Source: VAZQ01 sp963758945
GTDB lineage: Bacteria; Pseudomonadota; Alphaproteobacteria; Rhizobiales; Xanthobacteraceae
Assembly (NCBI GenBank): GCA_963758945.1
Contig: CAVWXY010000006.1
Span: 1,340,635-1,404,634, forward strand
DNA length: 64,000 nt
Direction: 5' to 3'
The translations under genes were made by a program, and so were the position numbers. Below, piece by piece: positions 44,940-54,615 of this stretch. The notes under the pieces are model-generated. The model worked only from the letters and a program-made list of their open reading frames with translations, did not search any database and was not told the origin of the DNA. Each line of letters opens with the position of its first letter. The first letter of the stretch is position 1.

Positions 44940-45453
44940 GGCCGGCCGCGTCGTCGAAGATCTTTTCGTGCGGGTGCTCGCCGACGCGGCGGTGCCGGAC
45001 GGCGTGCCCGTCATCCTGCCGGCGGCGCGCCTCCTCGCGGATGCGCGCGATCTCGTGCTGCGCCAAGCCCCGACCGGCGTCGTGTGGCCGAACGACCGCG
45101 GGATCGCCGAGCTCGCGCCGTATCTCGACTGGATCGCGCTCGTCGCCCTCGTCTTCCCGAGCTTTCGCGACGGCCGCGCCTACAGCCAGGCCAGGATCTT
45201 GCGCGAACGCCATCAATTTCGCGGCGAGCTGCGGGCGACGGGCCAGGTCCTGCGCGACCAGCTCCTGTTCATGCAACGCGCCGGCTTCGACTCCTTCGAG
45301 GTCACGAAAGAGAGCGACGCGGCGGCATTCGCGGACGCGGTGCACCGCTACAGCGTGTTCTACCAGCCGACCGGCGATGGACGCACGAGCACGCTGAAGG
45401 CGCGGCTCGCCCGCGGAAGGTTGCTCCAGGGCGAACGGGAAGTCGTCCCCTGA
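44926..45453 (+). CDS. DUF934 family protein of the cys operon
   Basis: 175 residues: MPLVKAGRVVEDLFVRVLAD, ALVFPSFRDGRAYSQARILR, FQRAGFDSFEV-like stretch (MQRAGFDSFEVTKESDAAAF). DUF934 is a small family coupled to cysI and cysH in proteobacteria. Its role is probably in sulfite reduction, not biochemically set. The gene starts inside cysI. In relatives cysH usually follows; here nothing similar lies downstream, and the next gene is on the other strand. Confidence 0.88.
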   Translation: MPLVKAGRVVEDLFVRVLADAAVPDGVPVILPAARLLADARDLVLRQAPTGVVWPNDRGIAELAPYLDWIALVALVFPSFRDGRAYSQARILRERHQFRGELRATGQVLRDQLLFMQRAGFDSFEVTKESDAAAFADAVHRYSVFYQPTGDGRTSTLKARLARGRLLQGEREVVP

Positions 45454-45634
45454 CCTCCGTGTCGCGGCAGCTTGCGCCTCGTGCGACGCGCTCGCCCCGG
45501 TGCGCCCGAGCCGCGCCACGCGGATATGGACCTCTTTCCCTCCGACAACGCCGGTGATGGCGCGAGCGCGCCCGCGAACGAACGCGAAATCCAGCGCTGT
45601 TGCCCGCGCGCGGGCTCGGCCGCGCATGACAACG

Positions 45635-46879
45635 TCAGCGGATGCCGTTTGCCAGGACCATTTTCGACACGGCCTCGGCGTAGACCTCGTGCCCGAATGC
45701 GGAGGGATGGCAGTCCGCGGCGGACGAGCACATGCCCAGGGCCGCCTCGCGCGACAGCGAAACGAAATCGGTGGTCTTGTAAATTTCAGCGCCGGTGATG
45801 CTCCGTAAGCTGTCCATCAGGCTCCGACTGCGATTGTCGAGATCGAACTCGCGACCCTCGGCGATCGATTTTCCCAAGGCGATGTGCGCAAAGAGATAAG
45901 GGACACCGGAATTCATCACGCCCGCGAGATCGGCCATGAACTTTGGATCGTCGCGGTAATCGTCGTACGTCACCTGCGGGTTCGTCGACGGCAGGACCGA
46001 ACGCCACTGCGACCGGAATCCGTTCCGATAGCGAACCATGTCGTAGACGTACGAAGCCTTGAGATCGAAGAGGTTGGCCTGGGGAATGCCGTTCTTGATG
46101 GCGATTCCACGATGCTTGATCAGAATCTTCTGCAGGATCGGATCTCGTCTTTGCTCCTCCGGAGATTTCTTCACCTGCGCTTCGCACCAGCCACGGGTTG
46201 GCGAGGACATGACGATCGCGGTGTCGGCTGCGGTCTCGGGATCCGGGTTCGGCGAGTTTTCAACCGAGGAATAGAGCCGGATATCGTCTCCGGCGCCGAC
46301 CGTCGTGCGCCAATATCGCGCCCGTCCCAGCGACGGTCCGTTGAAGGCAATGACGACGAGCGAGGGCCGCAGCTCCTTCAGCTTGCCGTTTGCGAGCGCG
46401 ATGATCTGCGGCATGCCGTATCCGTCCCGCGCCATGTTCCGGACGCGCACGGTTCTGCCAAGCTGGCCCTCGAGCTTCTCGCCCAGCATTTTCGTCCAGG
46501 CCGGACCGGTTGCGTAGGCCCCGGCGAACGAATCGCCGAAGACCACGATTCTGAAATCAGCCTGGTCGAAATCCGGAACCGAAGGGCCGAGACTTCCTTG
46601 CTCGTTCGCGACCGCAAACTGACTGCAGCCCGTCACGACGCCGCCCGCTAGCTGAACGCTGTCCACTTTGAGGGAAGGCACGTAGCCATACCCGTAAACC
46701 GGGTCGTACCGCCACGGGGAAGCGCTCCAGACCGAAAATTCCGCGCCGTCGATCGTCGTCGTCGTCTTGAAATGGTCGGGGTACTTGAACAGGAGGTAAA
46801 GGCGATATCCGCCCTCGACACCGACCGCCATCGCAACCACTGTAATGGCAAGCCGAAGGACGCTCAGAAGCCGACGCAT
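45635..46879 (-). CDS. SGNH/GDSL hydrolase-like protein, membrane-anchored
   Basis: 414 residues. An N-terminal helix (LRLAITVVAMAVGVEGGYRL) anchors an extracytoplasmic domain. The GDS block is VVFGDSFAGAYATGP (catalytic Ser) and the last block is DCHPSAFGHEVYAEAV (Asp and His). NGPSLGRARYW may be the block III equivalent. SGNH enzymes add or remove acyl groups on sugars. It is followed in this region by an acyltransferase and a large membrane protein, so a role in decorating a surface polysaccharide is likely. Confidence 0.75.
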   Translation of the reverse strand: MRRLLSVLRLAITVVAMAVGVEGGYRLYLLFKYPDHFKTTTTIDGAEFSVWSASPWRYDPVYGYGYVPSLKVDSVQLAGGVVTGCSQFAVANEQGSLGPSVPDFDQADFRIVVFGDSFAGAYATGPAWTKMLGEKLEGQLGRTVRVRNMARDGYGMPQIIALANGKLKELRPSLVVIAFNGPSLGRARYWRTTVGAGDDIRLYSSVENSPNPDPETAADTAIVMSSPTRGWCEAQVKKSPEEQRRDPILQKILIKHRGIAIKNGIPQANLFDLKASYVYDMVRYRNGFRSQWRSVLPSTNPQVTYDDYRDDPKFMADLAGVMNSGVPYLFAHIALGKSIAEGREFDLDNRSRSLMDSLRSITGAEIYKTTDFVSLSREAALGMCSSAADCHPSAFGHEVYAEAVSKMVLANGIR

Positions 46880-46894
46880 GGTCGAGTTTCGAAG

Positions 46895-47002
46895 CTAGAA
46901 ATTGCGGTACAAGAATGGAGCAATTGCGCTTCCTTCCGTCAACAATGCCAATCCGACCAGGATGACGATGACAATCCCGATGGGAACGAGGAAGCGCTTC
47001 AT
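46895..47002 (-). CDS. 35-residue membrane peptide
   Basis: MKRFLVPIGIVIVILVGLAL then LTEGSAIAPFLYRNF. It has one membrane helix and a conserved-looking LTEGSAIAPFLY end. Similar short peptides sit in acyltransferase/GDSL clusters of Bradyrhizobium-like genomes as far as I recall. It is 15 bases upstream of the SGNH gene on the same strand, so probably co-transcribed. It may be a helper for the membrane enzyme. Confidence 0.6.
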   Translation of the reverse strand: MKRFLVPIGIVIVILVGLALLTEGSAIAPFLYRNF

Positions 47003-47173
47003 TTCGGCCCCGGTCGCTGGTGCAGGCCACGGTCGCGGTTGACTTAGCAGCAAATGCGCCGCTAACGCTACACAAAATATCGGCTCCACTCCGGCGATAC
47101 GGGGTCCGCGCTTGCACCGCTCGATATCCTCATCTCCTGACACCCGACAAGCGTACCGGGGACGGTGGCGACC

Positions 47174-48310
47174 ATGAGCGGCCTGCGGCATGCCGCCTCC
47201 GAACGCATCGAATCGCTTGATCTCCTGCGTGGGCTGGCGGCGTTCGCCGTCATGGTTCCGCATTTTTTCATGTACTACCTCCGAGACGCGTCGGTCTTCG
47301 CCGAGGTCGTCTCGGTCACGGCAGTCGAGGTCTTCTTTGTGCTCAGCGGCTTCGTGCTTGGGCCGCAAATCGTGCTCTGCGCCCGGCGGAGGAATTGGGC
47401 AACATTGCGCACGTTCCTGATCCGCCGGTGGATGCGGACCATTCCGTCGTTTCTGGTCGCATTGCTGGCGATTTCGGTAATCTTCCGCGGACTCGGCTCG
47501 GTCGATTTCTTCCGATACGCCGCCTACGTGCAGAATCTGTTTTCTCAGCATAACAGCCTCGACTACTACCCCGTGGCGTGGAGCTTGTCGGTCGAGGAGT
47601 GGTATTACGTGGTTTTTCCGCCCTTCCTGCTGCTCTACGCGAAATTCGCGAGACGCGGGAGCGAGTGGTTCGAATATGTCTGCGCCGCGCTGCTTTTCAT
47701 CGCCTGCATCACGCTTCTGCGGTCAATATATGGCGACACCGCGGATTGGGGAGCGCAGGTGCGCCGCGTGGTGGTGTTCCGTATCGACTCCATCGCTTAC
47801 GGGTTCCTGCTCTATCTCATTGTGCAGCACGCGAACTTTGAATGGAACGCGCAACTGCGTCTCCTTGCCTTGCTCGCGCTCGCCGCAACGACAGTTGCCG
47901 TGCTTCAACTCAACGCCAGGATGATCGAGAGCGATGCCGTCTGGCTCAAGGAGATCCATCCGTTCGTGTCCGCCGCATTCGGAATGTCGACACTGGTGTT
48001 TTTTCTGTCGGTAAACTCGTTCTTCCAGGCGCGGTGGCCAAGGGCGGTTTGCAGCTATCTGGGCCACATCTCCTACGCGACTTATCTGTTCCATCTGGTC
48101 ATATTGTATCTCCTCGTGCGCTACCTGCCGCAGCAGGCCGAGCTCTGGCACTTCATTCTTTACGTGGCGGGGGTCGTCCTGTTCACGACCATCTTCTTTC
48201 ACGGCTTCGAACGGCCGATACTCGCCAGTCGGCCGCGCTATCCGCAGCTAGTCGCCACCGGCGTGGCACCGATTCACGATCCCGCTGAGATCGCCCGACT
48301 GCGGCAATGA
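47174..48310 (+). CDS. acyltransferase family 3 (OafA/YrhL type)
   Basis: 378 residues from the ATG at 47174; a GTG three codons earlier is possible. About ten membrane helices. The catalytic region is RIESLDLLRGLAAFAVMVPH (Arg and His), and VEVFFVLSGFVLGPQ and WSLSVEEWYYVVFP are typical of the family. It transfers acetyl or other acyl groups from the cytoplasm to exported sugars. It reads away from the SGNH/35-residue pair, forming a divergent cluster with them. Confidence 0.9.
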   Translation: MSGLRHAASERIESLDLLRGLAAFAVMVPHFFMYYLRDASVFAEVVSVTAVEVFFVLSGFVLGPQIVLCARRRNWATLRTFLIRRWMRTIPSFLVALLAISVIFRGLGSVDFFRYAAYVQNLFSQHNSLDYYPVAWSLSVEEWYYVVFPPFLLLYAKFARRGSEWFEYVCAALLFIACITLLRSIYGDTADWGAQVRRVVVFRIDSIAYGFLLYLIVQHANFEWNAQLRLLALLALAATTVAVLQLNARMIESDAVWLKEIHPFVSAAFGMSTLVFFLSVNSFFQARWPRAVCSYLGHISYATYLFHLVILYLLVRYLPQQAELWHFILYVAGVVLFTTIFFHGFERPILASRPRYPQLVATGVAPIHDPAEIARLRQ

Positions 48311-48373
48311 CCGACACAGCCGCACAGCTCGCGAGTTCCGGCGAGCATTTCTTTGCCCACGCTCGGCCTTGGC

Positions 48374-50725
48374 TCACAGGCCAAGCGCCTTGTTGTCGAG
48401 CCCATCGCGAAGGCGGCATTTGTTGTCGGCAAAGAGACCGAAGTGAAATTCGATCCGCGCGTCGACTGCGCCGTCGAAGGACATGAGCGTCTGGAGCAGG
48501 TTTGCGCGGGCCAAGCGCGCCGCGGCTCCGTTGACGACGACGAGGCAGTGAGAGAACTGGATCGGCAGGAGGATGTGAGCCGGTCCATCACTCGTTGCCC
48601 GGATTCGGATGCCGTCGCGCTCGATGGTCATCACGACATTGCGCGCTTGGGCCGTCGTCGGCGGAATATCATCCTCCACCACGGCGATCTGATCGAGGCG
48701 GTTCTTGTTCTCTCGTATCCGTTCCACGATGGCATCCGCAGTGGCGGCTTTCACCAAACGCGTGGGGTTGTAGGTGGCCAGGTTGACGTCGCTCAATTCG
48801 AACAGATGGACCGTGAGCGCGCCTCGCGAAGTGACGGAGCCGCGAAGAATTGCGGCACCGTCGATCGTCTCCGCATCCGTAAGGACGAATTGCACGCCCA
48901 GCGCCCGCAATAAGTCGGTATCGATCGTGAACGCGCGCAGGTAGTTGGTGTGGCCCCTGAGCCCGCCGGGCGCGAGCAGTCGTGCAGCAAAGGCATGGGC
49001 CAGCACCGAAGTCCACTCGCCGTACTCCTCGAAGGTCGGGATATTCGAGCGCCACAAATCGGCGTCCGTGAACGTCTCGCCGTAATGGACGCGAAAATAT
49101 CCGATGGCGTTGATGTAGCGGTTGCTGTCGCTGACATCGTCACGCGAGCCTGGCCAGATCGCTCCGTTCTTGTCCAACCAGATTGTCGCCGTGTAGCCGC
49201 GAAACGGACTTCCCACGTCGATGGACGCATGTTCGTGCAAATAGTCGCGAAGCGAAGCATCTTGCGGCGTCGGAACGTCTTGGCGAATGCCGAGGGACAA
49301 ATGAACCAAGGCCAAGGTCGGAAAAATCGCCAAGGCAATGATGGGCCCGAACGCGATTTTCTTGCTCCAAAAGGAGCGAATCAGTTCGACCGCGAAAAGC
49401 ACCCCGCCCAAAGCCAGAATACCCGTAACCACCTGGGCGGCACGATAACGGCCGACGCCGTAGGGTCGGGCGAGCATTTCGACGATGATCAGGCAGACCA
49501 GAGCCGCGAGCGCGACGGTCGCGATCAAGCCCGCCAGACGCTTGGCGCCGAACGCCCCAGCGCGCGAGGATAGGTGGACTTTGATCCGACGGAAGAGCTC
49601 GAAGAACGGAACGATGGCGAAGATGGAGATAAACGACCAGGACGACAAAATCAGAAAATGGCTGGAAAGGACGCTCACCGGCCCGAGCCATCCTCCCTGA
49701 TACGCGTAAGCGTAAAGGTGCGCGAGCCCGATATAGGCGATCAAGGCGCAGGCCGCGGCTCGGATGTCGCGGCCGCGGGTGAAGACGGCGACGCCCGCCC
49801 CGACAAGCGCGCTGATTTCCAGCCAAGCCCCCCTTTGCTGGGTGCACAGGAGCAGGCGCGGATCGGAGCAGAGCGGGTGAGTCCGCAGCAGGTGCAGCCA
49901 AGCGTCGGGCGACAGCAGCCGATCCCATGCAATCCCGGAAGTTGGCGTACGGCCGGCGGTGGCGACGGTCCCGAGATAATAGTCGACGAGCCCCGAACCG
50001 AAAAAGAACATCAGGCACAGGAGCAGCGCCGCCGCCTTCCAGGCCCATTCGGCGCCGGATGGTCGGCGTGTCAGGATCACGGCGAGTGAAATGGCGGCAT
50101 AGGCGGGGGTCGCGAAAATGAAGGTGAACGGTGCCGACAGCAATCCGCAAACGAACAGGACGAGGAAGCCCACGCACAGCGCCGCATTGCCGCGCCAATC
50201 GCGGATATGCCCGCACGTGAGAAACAGCGCCGTTGCGGCGTTCAACGTCGAGGCCAGATGCACGTAATACGGCGCAAGCGAGTACCAGTCATAGATCCCG
50301 AAGACCGCGGAGAAGGGAGGAAACAACAGATAGAGGTGAACCTGAGCGGCGGCTGTCGCCATCACCCACGAAAAGCCGAGCGTGCGCGCCAGCAGGACGA
50401 TGCTGGCCGCCAGCTCGATGGCATAAACGGCATAGGAAATGATGTTCTTTGCATTGTCATCAACCGGCAGCGCGAGGGCCAGCGCTCCCGGGTTGAGCCA
50501 AGGCAGATTTGGAAAATACATCGAGCCCATTCCCGCGAGCATGCTGTAGGGGCTGAGGTCGAAGGGCTTTCCAAAACGAAGAATCGCCTCGACGTTCCAT
50601 TTCGCCCATTCGCCGTCCATCGGCGTGTAGAGGGCAAGCGGCATGCGGTTCATGCCGACGATCATCAGGCCGGCGAGAACGCTCCACGACAAGAGATAAG
50701 GCAGGGCGCGGCCGAGCGCCGTCAT
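48374..50725 (-). CDS. large polytopic membrane protein, glycosyltransferase-like (783 aa)
   Basis: The start at 50725 was chosen because GGAGG lies eight bases upstream. Twelve or more membrane helices fill the first two thirds, e.g. ALPYLLSWSVLAGLMIVGMN and AIELAASIVLLARTLGFSWV. The remaining ~270 residues are a soluble outer domain beginning near IRQDVPTPQDASLRDYLHEH. The layout is like YfhO/GT-C sugar transferases, but no catalytic motif is certain. Its position beside the acyltransferase and SGNH genes suggests polysaccharide assembly. Confidence 0.7.
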   Translation of the reverse strand: MTALGRALPYLLSWSVLAGLMIVGMNRMPLALYTPMDGEWAKWNVEAILRFGKPFDLSPYSMLAGMGSMYFPNLPWLNPGALALALPVDDNAKNIISYAVYAIELAASIVLLARTLGFSWVMATAAAQVHLYLLFPPFSAVFGIYDWYSLAPYYVHLASTLNAATALFLTCGHIRDWRGNAALCVGFLVLFVCGLLSAPFTFIFATPAYAAISLAVILTRRPSGAEWAWKAAALLLCLMFFFGSGLVDYYLGTVATAGRTPTSGIAWDRLLSPDAWLHLLRTHPLCSDPRLLLCTQQRGAWLEISALVGAGVAVFTRGRDIRAAACALIAYIGLAHLYAYAYQGGWLGPVSVLSSHFLILSSWSFISIFAIVPFFELFRRIKVHLSSRAGAFGAKRLAGLIATVALAALVCLIIVEMLARPYGVGRYRAAQVVTGILALGGVLFAVELIRSFWSKKIAFGPIIALAIFPTLALVHLSLGIRQDVPTPQDASLRDYLHEHASIDVGSPFRGYTATIWLDKNGAIWPGSRDDVSDSNRYINAIGYFRVHYGETFTDADLWRSNIPTFEEYGEWTSVLAHAFAARLLAPGGLRGHTNYLRAFTIDTDLLRALGVQFVLTDAETIDGAAILRGSVTSRGALTVHLFELSDVNLATYNPTRLVKAATADAIVERIRENKNRLDQIAVVEDDIPPTTAQARNVVMTIERDGIRIRATSDGPAHILLPIQFSHCLVVVNGAAARLARANLLQTLMSFDGAVDARIEFHFGLFADNKCRLRDGLDNKALGL

Positions 50726-50885
50726 CGGCCGGCCTCCATCTTTTGCCATCGCGGGGGCGCGCGGTAGCTGCGCCTTCTGCCACATGCAGCGTCGACCCGT
50801 CCGTTATCCGATGGACCGCCCAACCGAACGCTATTATATGACCGCCCTGTTCGGAAATCGCGCAGCGCGTAGAGGGGTCATCGAC

Positions 50886-51266
50886 ATGGAAACCACCGAC
50901 GAAACGACTTCGCAGCCCGACATGCGTCTCGGACCCATCGGCCAATTCGCGGTCAAGACCGTGATCGTTGCCGCTGTTGTCGTCGTATCAGCATGGATCA
51001 TGCTCGACATCCTGGACGATTTCGCCGACCGGCGGATGTAGCAGCTGCAGCAGACGCTGCATTCCGCCACCTCGCTGGGCGGGCGGCAATTCTGGACCAA
51101 GCTCGAGAACCAGCTCGAGGAGCTTGCCGATCCGAAGTCGGACCTGCCGCCGGAGAAGAAACAGAAGATCCTCGCGCAGATCAAGGTCGTCTCCGACCGC
51201 TGGCGGCCGTTCCTGCTCGAAGCGGCCGCGTCGATCGAGGGAGAGCACGACAAATCCGCGAAGTAA
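50886..51266 (+). pseudogene. small membrane protein gene with an in-frame amber codon
   Basis: ATG at 50886: QPDMRLGPIGQFAVKTVIVA, AVVVVSAWIMLDILDDFADR, RM, then TAG (51039-51041). The same frame continues with clear protein-like sequence: QLQQTLHSATSLGGRQFWTK, LENQLEELADPKSDLPPEKK, RWRPFLLEAAASIEG, to TAA at 51266. It is a one-helix protein with a soluble tail of about 125 residues, cut by one stop that is one base from a Gln (CAG) codon. The first 51 residues could still be made. Confidence 0.65.
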
Positions 51267-51625
51267 TGCAGCCACGGGCGGCGCCGCCGCAACTGAGGGA
51301 AACATCCCATGTCGCCCGTCGAACGTATGGCCACCCGGAAGTTGCGGACATACGTCGCGAAAACCGGCGGACGTTGCGCCGCAAATTGCAAGCCGCACGG
51401 TTCGCGTTCGAGATCCCCACCGCGGGCGAGGCGCAAGCGCTGCTTTTTCCCGGGAGCGCGACTGCGTCGATCCATGATTGCGCATGATACCACTGGAACC
51501 GAAGTTCCGTCCCGATCGCACAAATCTCACGCCGTGGTCGCACGAGCGCCCTGCTGTCGCCCCGATCAGGCTTCAGCCAAGCGAACGCCGCAACGACGGG
51601 GCGTTGCAATGTGGCGCTTGCTATC
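51267..51625. other. 359-base intergenic stretch
   Basis: A frame at 51309-51500 contains VADIRRENRRTLRRKLQAAR, which looks protein-like, but it has no clear start or family and is open in another frame too. I see nothing reliable. No bipartite motif or IS end is found. Confidence 0.4.
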
Positions 51626-52639
51626 ATGATGATTCCCAGAGGGACTGTATCGCGCCGGAGCATGTTGCGCGCGCTGGGAGCAGCCGCGTCGGCGGTCGCG
51701 CTCGAAGGCTGCGCGTCACTGGCGGGAACCGGCGCGCGCTTGGATGCCGCGGAACTTCGGACCAATCCGACGCTGCTGATCGCAACCACCCGCAAGCCGG
51801 TGGGCGGCGCGCGGGCCGAGCCTTGGTTCGGGTCGGAGCGTGCCGCGCGAATGAGCATCGCGCGTGCAACCCTTACCGCGCCGGATACCGGCCGCTTCTC
51901 CCTTGCTTCGGTGGGCCTCGCTGATTGGCGCCTCGAAAAGATCGAAACGGTGCCGACGGTCGGCGATCTGCTCGGGCCTGCCGGCGGCATGCGCGACGTG
52001 CTGCTTTTCGTCCACGGTTTCAACCAGACGTTCGAGACGGCGGCGCTCGATGCCGTGCGCCTTTCCGATGGCATCCGATTCCGCGGCGAGACGATGGTGT
52101 TCTCCTGGCCGTCGAAGGCGAAGCTCTTCGACTATGGCTATGACCGCGAAAGCGCCATGTGGTCGCGCGACGCTCTGGAACAGGTGATCTTCGGGCTGAT
52201 CACGAGCCCGGCCGTGGGCCGCGTCCATATCGTCGCGCACAGCATCGGCACCATGCTGACCATGGAAGCGATCCGCCAGATCTACGACCGGCACGGCGGC
52301 GCGGTCGCGGAAAGGATCGGCACGATGGTGTTCGCGTCGCCGGATATTGACAAGGACGTGTTCTCCTCCTCGGTCGCGCATATCGGCCCGCTTGCCTCGA
52401 AGATCACCGTCCTCACCGCGACGAACGATCGGGCGCTCGCCGTGTCGCGCTGGATGGCGGGAGGGATCACGCGCGTCGGCGCGGCCGAGCACGCCGAGCT
52501 GGAGCGGCTGGGGCTGCGCGTGGTCGACGCCTCGAAACAGGGTTGGGGCATCATCAACCACGACCTGTTCCTGTCGAATGCGCAGATTCGCGAGATCATC
52601 CGCCGCGCCATCGATGGACGTCCGCCCGACGGAGCCTGA
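51626..52639 (+). CDS. alpha/beta hydrolase (DUF900), Tat/lipoprotein-like signal
   Basis: 337 residues from the ATG at 51626. The start MMIPRGTVSRRSMLRALGAA has twin arginines and leads to a possible lipobox (VALEGC). The hydrolase core shows LLFVHGFNQTFETAALDAVR (oxyanion loop), IVAHSIGTMLTMEAIRQI (nucleophile elbow, HSIG) and a late catalytic His. DUF900 enzymes are periplasmic or envelope-linked and of unknown substrate. It stands alone. Confidence 0.85.
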   Translation: MMIPRGTVSRRSMLRALGAAASAVALEGCASLAGTGARLDAAELRTNPTLLIATTRKPVGGARAEPWFGSERAARMSIARATLTAPDTGRFSLASVGLADWRLEKIETVPTVGDLLGPAGGMRDVLLFVHGFNQTFETAALDAVRLSDGIRFRGETMVFSWPSKAKLFDYGYDRESAMWSRDALEQVIFGLITSPAVGRVHIVAHSIGTMLTMEAIRQIYDRHGGAVAERIGTMVFASPDIDKDVFSSSVAHIGPLASKITVLTATNDRALAVSRWMAGGITRVGAAEHAELERLGLRVVDASKQGWGIINHDLFLSNAQIREIIRRAIDGRPPDGA

Positions 52640-52858
52640 GATCGCCGTCGTGGACACGTGACAGCTCCGCTGCACGGACGGTGCCGACGCGGACCGGGTT
52701 TGACCCTCGACATCCAGAACTTGAGCCGCGGCCGGCCTCGTTGGCGCGCCCGACGCGCGGCTGGACTCGACGGCCCGTGATATGTATCCGGTAGATCTCT
52801 GATGCATTATATACATCGCGAATCCCGGCGGCCGAATCGGTCGGGCAGGGCTGAAACG

Positions 52859-53836
52859 ATGGTGGCCAAGCGCATGGTTGTGCCGGCGGCGCTGGCGCTC
52901 GGTTTCGCCGCGGTCGCCGTCGGTTATGGTTGGGGCCAATCCTATCCCGCCAAGCCGCTCAGGCTGATCCTGCCGTACACCGCCGGCTCGCCCAATGACG
53001 TGATCGCCCGGCTCGTCGCACCGCGTCTGTCGTCGCGTCTCGGGCAGACCGTGGTGGTGGACAACCGCGCCGGCGGCGGCACCACGATCGGACTGCGAGC
53101 GGTCATGAGCGCCGAGCCCGACGGCTACTCGCTGCTGTTCACGAACACGCCCACGCACGTCATCGCCCAGTCGGTCGTCAAGGGCTTCAGCTACGACCCG
53201 ATCAACGACTTCGTCCCGATCGCCACGTTCGGCGCGAGCACCCTGGCGCTCGTCGTCCCGCCGTCCATTCCGGCGAACTCGCTGCCGGAATTCGTCGCCT
53301 ACGCCAAGGCAAATCCGGCCACGCTGAACTTCGGTTTCGGCCAGGGGACATTGCCGCATCTGGTGGGCGAGGCGCTGCTGGTGGCGACCGGCGTGGACAT
53401 GGGCAGGATTCCCTACCGAGGCGGCGCCCAAGCGCTCACCGACATGCTGGGCGGACGCATTCACATGCTGCTGAGTGCCACGGCGACGCTGACCCCGCTG
53501 GTGCGCCAAGGGAAGGTCAAGGCGCTTGCGGTCTCGAGCCCGCGGCGTCATCGCGATCTTCCGGAGGTACCGACGATGGCGGAGAGCGGCTTTCCCGCGC
53601 TCACTACCGTCACCTACTACGGGATCTTGGGTCCGGCCGGACTGCCGGCCGACGTCGTCGGCAGGCTCAACAGCGACGCCAACGAGATCCTCAAGTCTTC
53701 CGAGCTGCAGACGAGCCTGCTGAAGGTCGGGTTCGAGCCGCATGGCGGCTCCCCGCAAGATTTCGCGGCGCTGATCTCGAGCCAGCTGCAGCAGTGGGCG
53801 CCGATCGTGAAGTCGACCGGGTTCCAGATGGATTGA
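52859..53836 (+). CDS. TctC/Bug-type extracytoplasmic binding protein
   Basis: 325 residues from the ATG at 52859 (MVAKRMVVPAALALGFAAVA), a clean signal peptide ending near YGWGQS. Bug features follow: YPAKPLRLILPYTAGSPNDV, VVVDNRAGGGTTIGLRAVMS, MGRIPYRGGAQALTDMLGGR, DLPEVPTMAESGFP. These proteins bind organic acids for TctAB-type carriers or act as orphan receptors; no tctA/tctB lies nearby, so it is an orphan, as is common in this group. Confidence 0.92.
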   Translation: MVAKRMVVPAALALGFAAVAVGYGWGQSYPAKPLRLILPYTAGSPNDVIARLVAPRLSSRLGQTVVVDNRAGGGTTIGLRAVMSAEPDGYSLLFTNTPTHVIAQSVVKGFSYDPINDFVPIATFGASTLALVVPPSIPANSLPEFVAYAKANPATLNFGFGQGTLPHLVGEALLVATGVDMGRIPYRGGAQALTDMLGGRIHMLLSATATLTPLVRQGKVKALAVSSPRRHRDLPEVPTMAESGFPALTTVTYYGILGPAGLPADVVGRLNSDANEILKSSELQTSLLKVGFEPHGGSPQDFAALISSQLQQWAPIVKSTGFQMD

Positions 53837-53912
53837 TGCTGACGGACTGTTTTGCCGCACCGCGGCCCTCGGCGCGGCAGTGCGCTACCAACGCGTGCGG
53901 AGCGAGCCGGAT

Positions 53913-54134
53913 TTATTCCTGGGCAATCAGCAGATCCGATTGCGCCATGGCTGCGATCAGCATGACGACGCCGATTCCGAAGCCGGCGGTGATGGCGGCT
54001 GCAGCGATCGTCTCCATGGGACCGCGGAGCAACGCTCGGACCTCACCTGACTTGCTCGGGCGGCATAGCCACGTTGCCACTAATGTTACCGTCAAGAGAG
54101 CAACTGCGAAAATCGCCACGGCCCAGTCTCCCAT
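53913..54134 (-). CDS. small two-helix membrane protein (73 aa)
   Basis: MGDWAVAIFAVALLTVTLVA, TWLCRPSKSGEVRALLRGPM, then ETIAAAAITAGFGIGVVMLI and a polar end. Two membrane helices joined by a basic loop. No family is recognised. The clear helix pattern, alternation of hydrophobic and charged parts and the lack of any competing gene support it. Confidence 0.5.
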   Translation of the reverse strand: MGDWAVAIFAVALLTVTLVATWLCRPSKSGEVRALLRGPMETIAAAAITAGFGIGVVMLIAAMAQSDLLIAQE

Positions 54135-54615
54135 CGCATAGGCTCATAGAGATAAGTCACATCGGCCTGGACTGCCGGTGTGACCGATCGCCCCTGAGAC
54201 AATTTGGGCGCGGCCTTTCCGGAACGGGCCACTGCCCCGATGCAACCCGGCGACATGGGGCGCCGCGACCCTCTCCAAGTCGGGAAATACGCAATATTGC
54301 GGAGATCGGGCGGGTCTCGATGGACAAATTCCATCGGACGCGCGTCGCCGCGCGAATCGACGTGCGGCGGGACAGACAGCGGCGAAGCCCGGCCTGGTCG
54401 CGAGGCGGCCCTTGTTCAGCAATGCATCACGTTTTGCAGGCGCTCCTGGTGATTTGCGCGGGATCGAGTGTGGCAAAACCCACACGCTCTTTTTTTTTCG
54501 GAATGACGGGGCCGTTTCCGGCGTTCGTGTCATTGAAGCGCGGCATGAATCGCAATTTAATCTGTGCTCGCCGCAGACGTAGCGGCTCCACCACTCGATC
54601 GCGTGCGAGATCACC
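54135..54615. other. 481-base intergenic stretch
   Basis: No gene, repeat or motif of this window was identified. There is a T9 run near 54485 without a strong hairpin before it. Several open frames overlap without family resemblance. Confidence 0.4.

Noticed and set aside
50803..50841. An eighth copy of the bipartite motif before the amber-interrupted gene (GTTATC ... CTATTATATG)
   Set aside because: Only the TAT parts match; the TCTCGAATTC box is absent and the spacing is off by one.
51309..51500. Possible small gene containing VADIRRENRRTLRRKLQAAR
   Set aside because: No start with a ribosome site, no family, and the frame is not clearly better than its neighbours.
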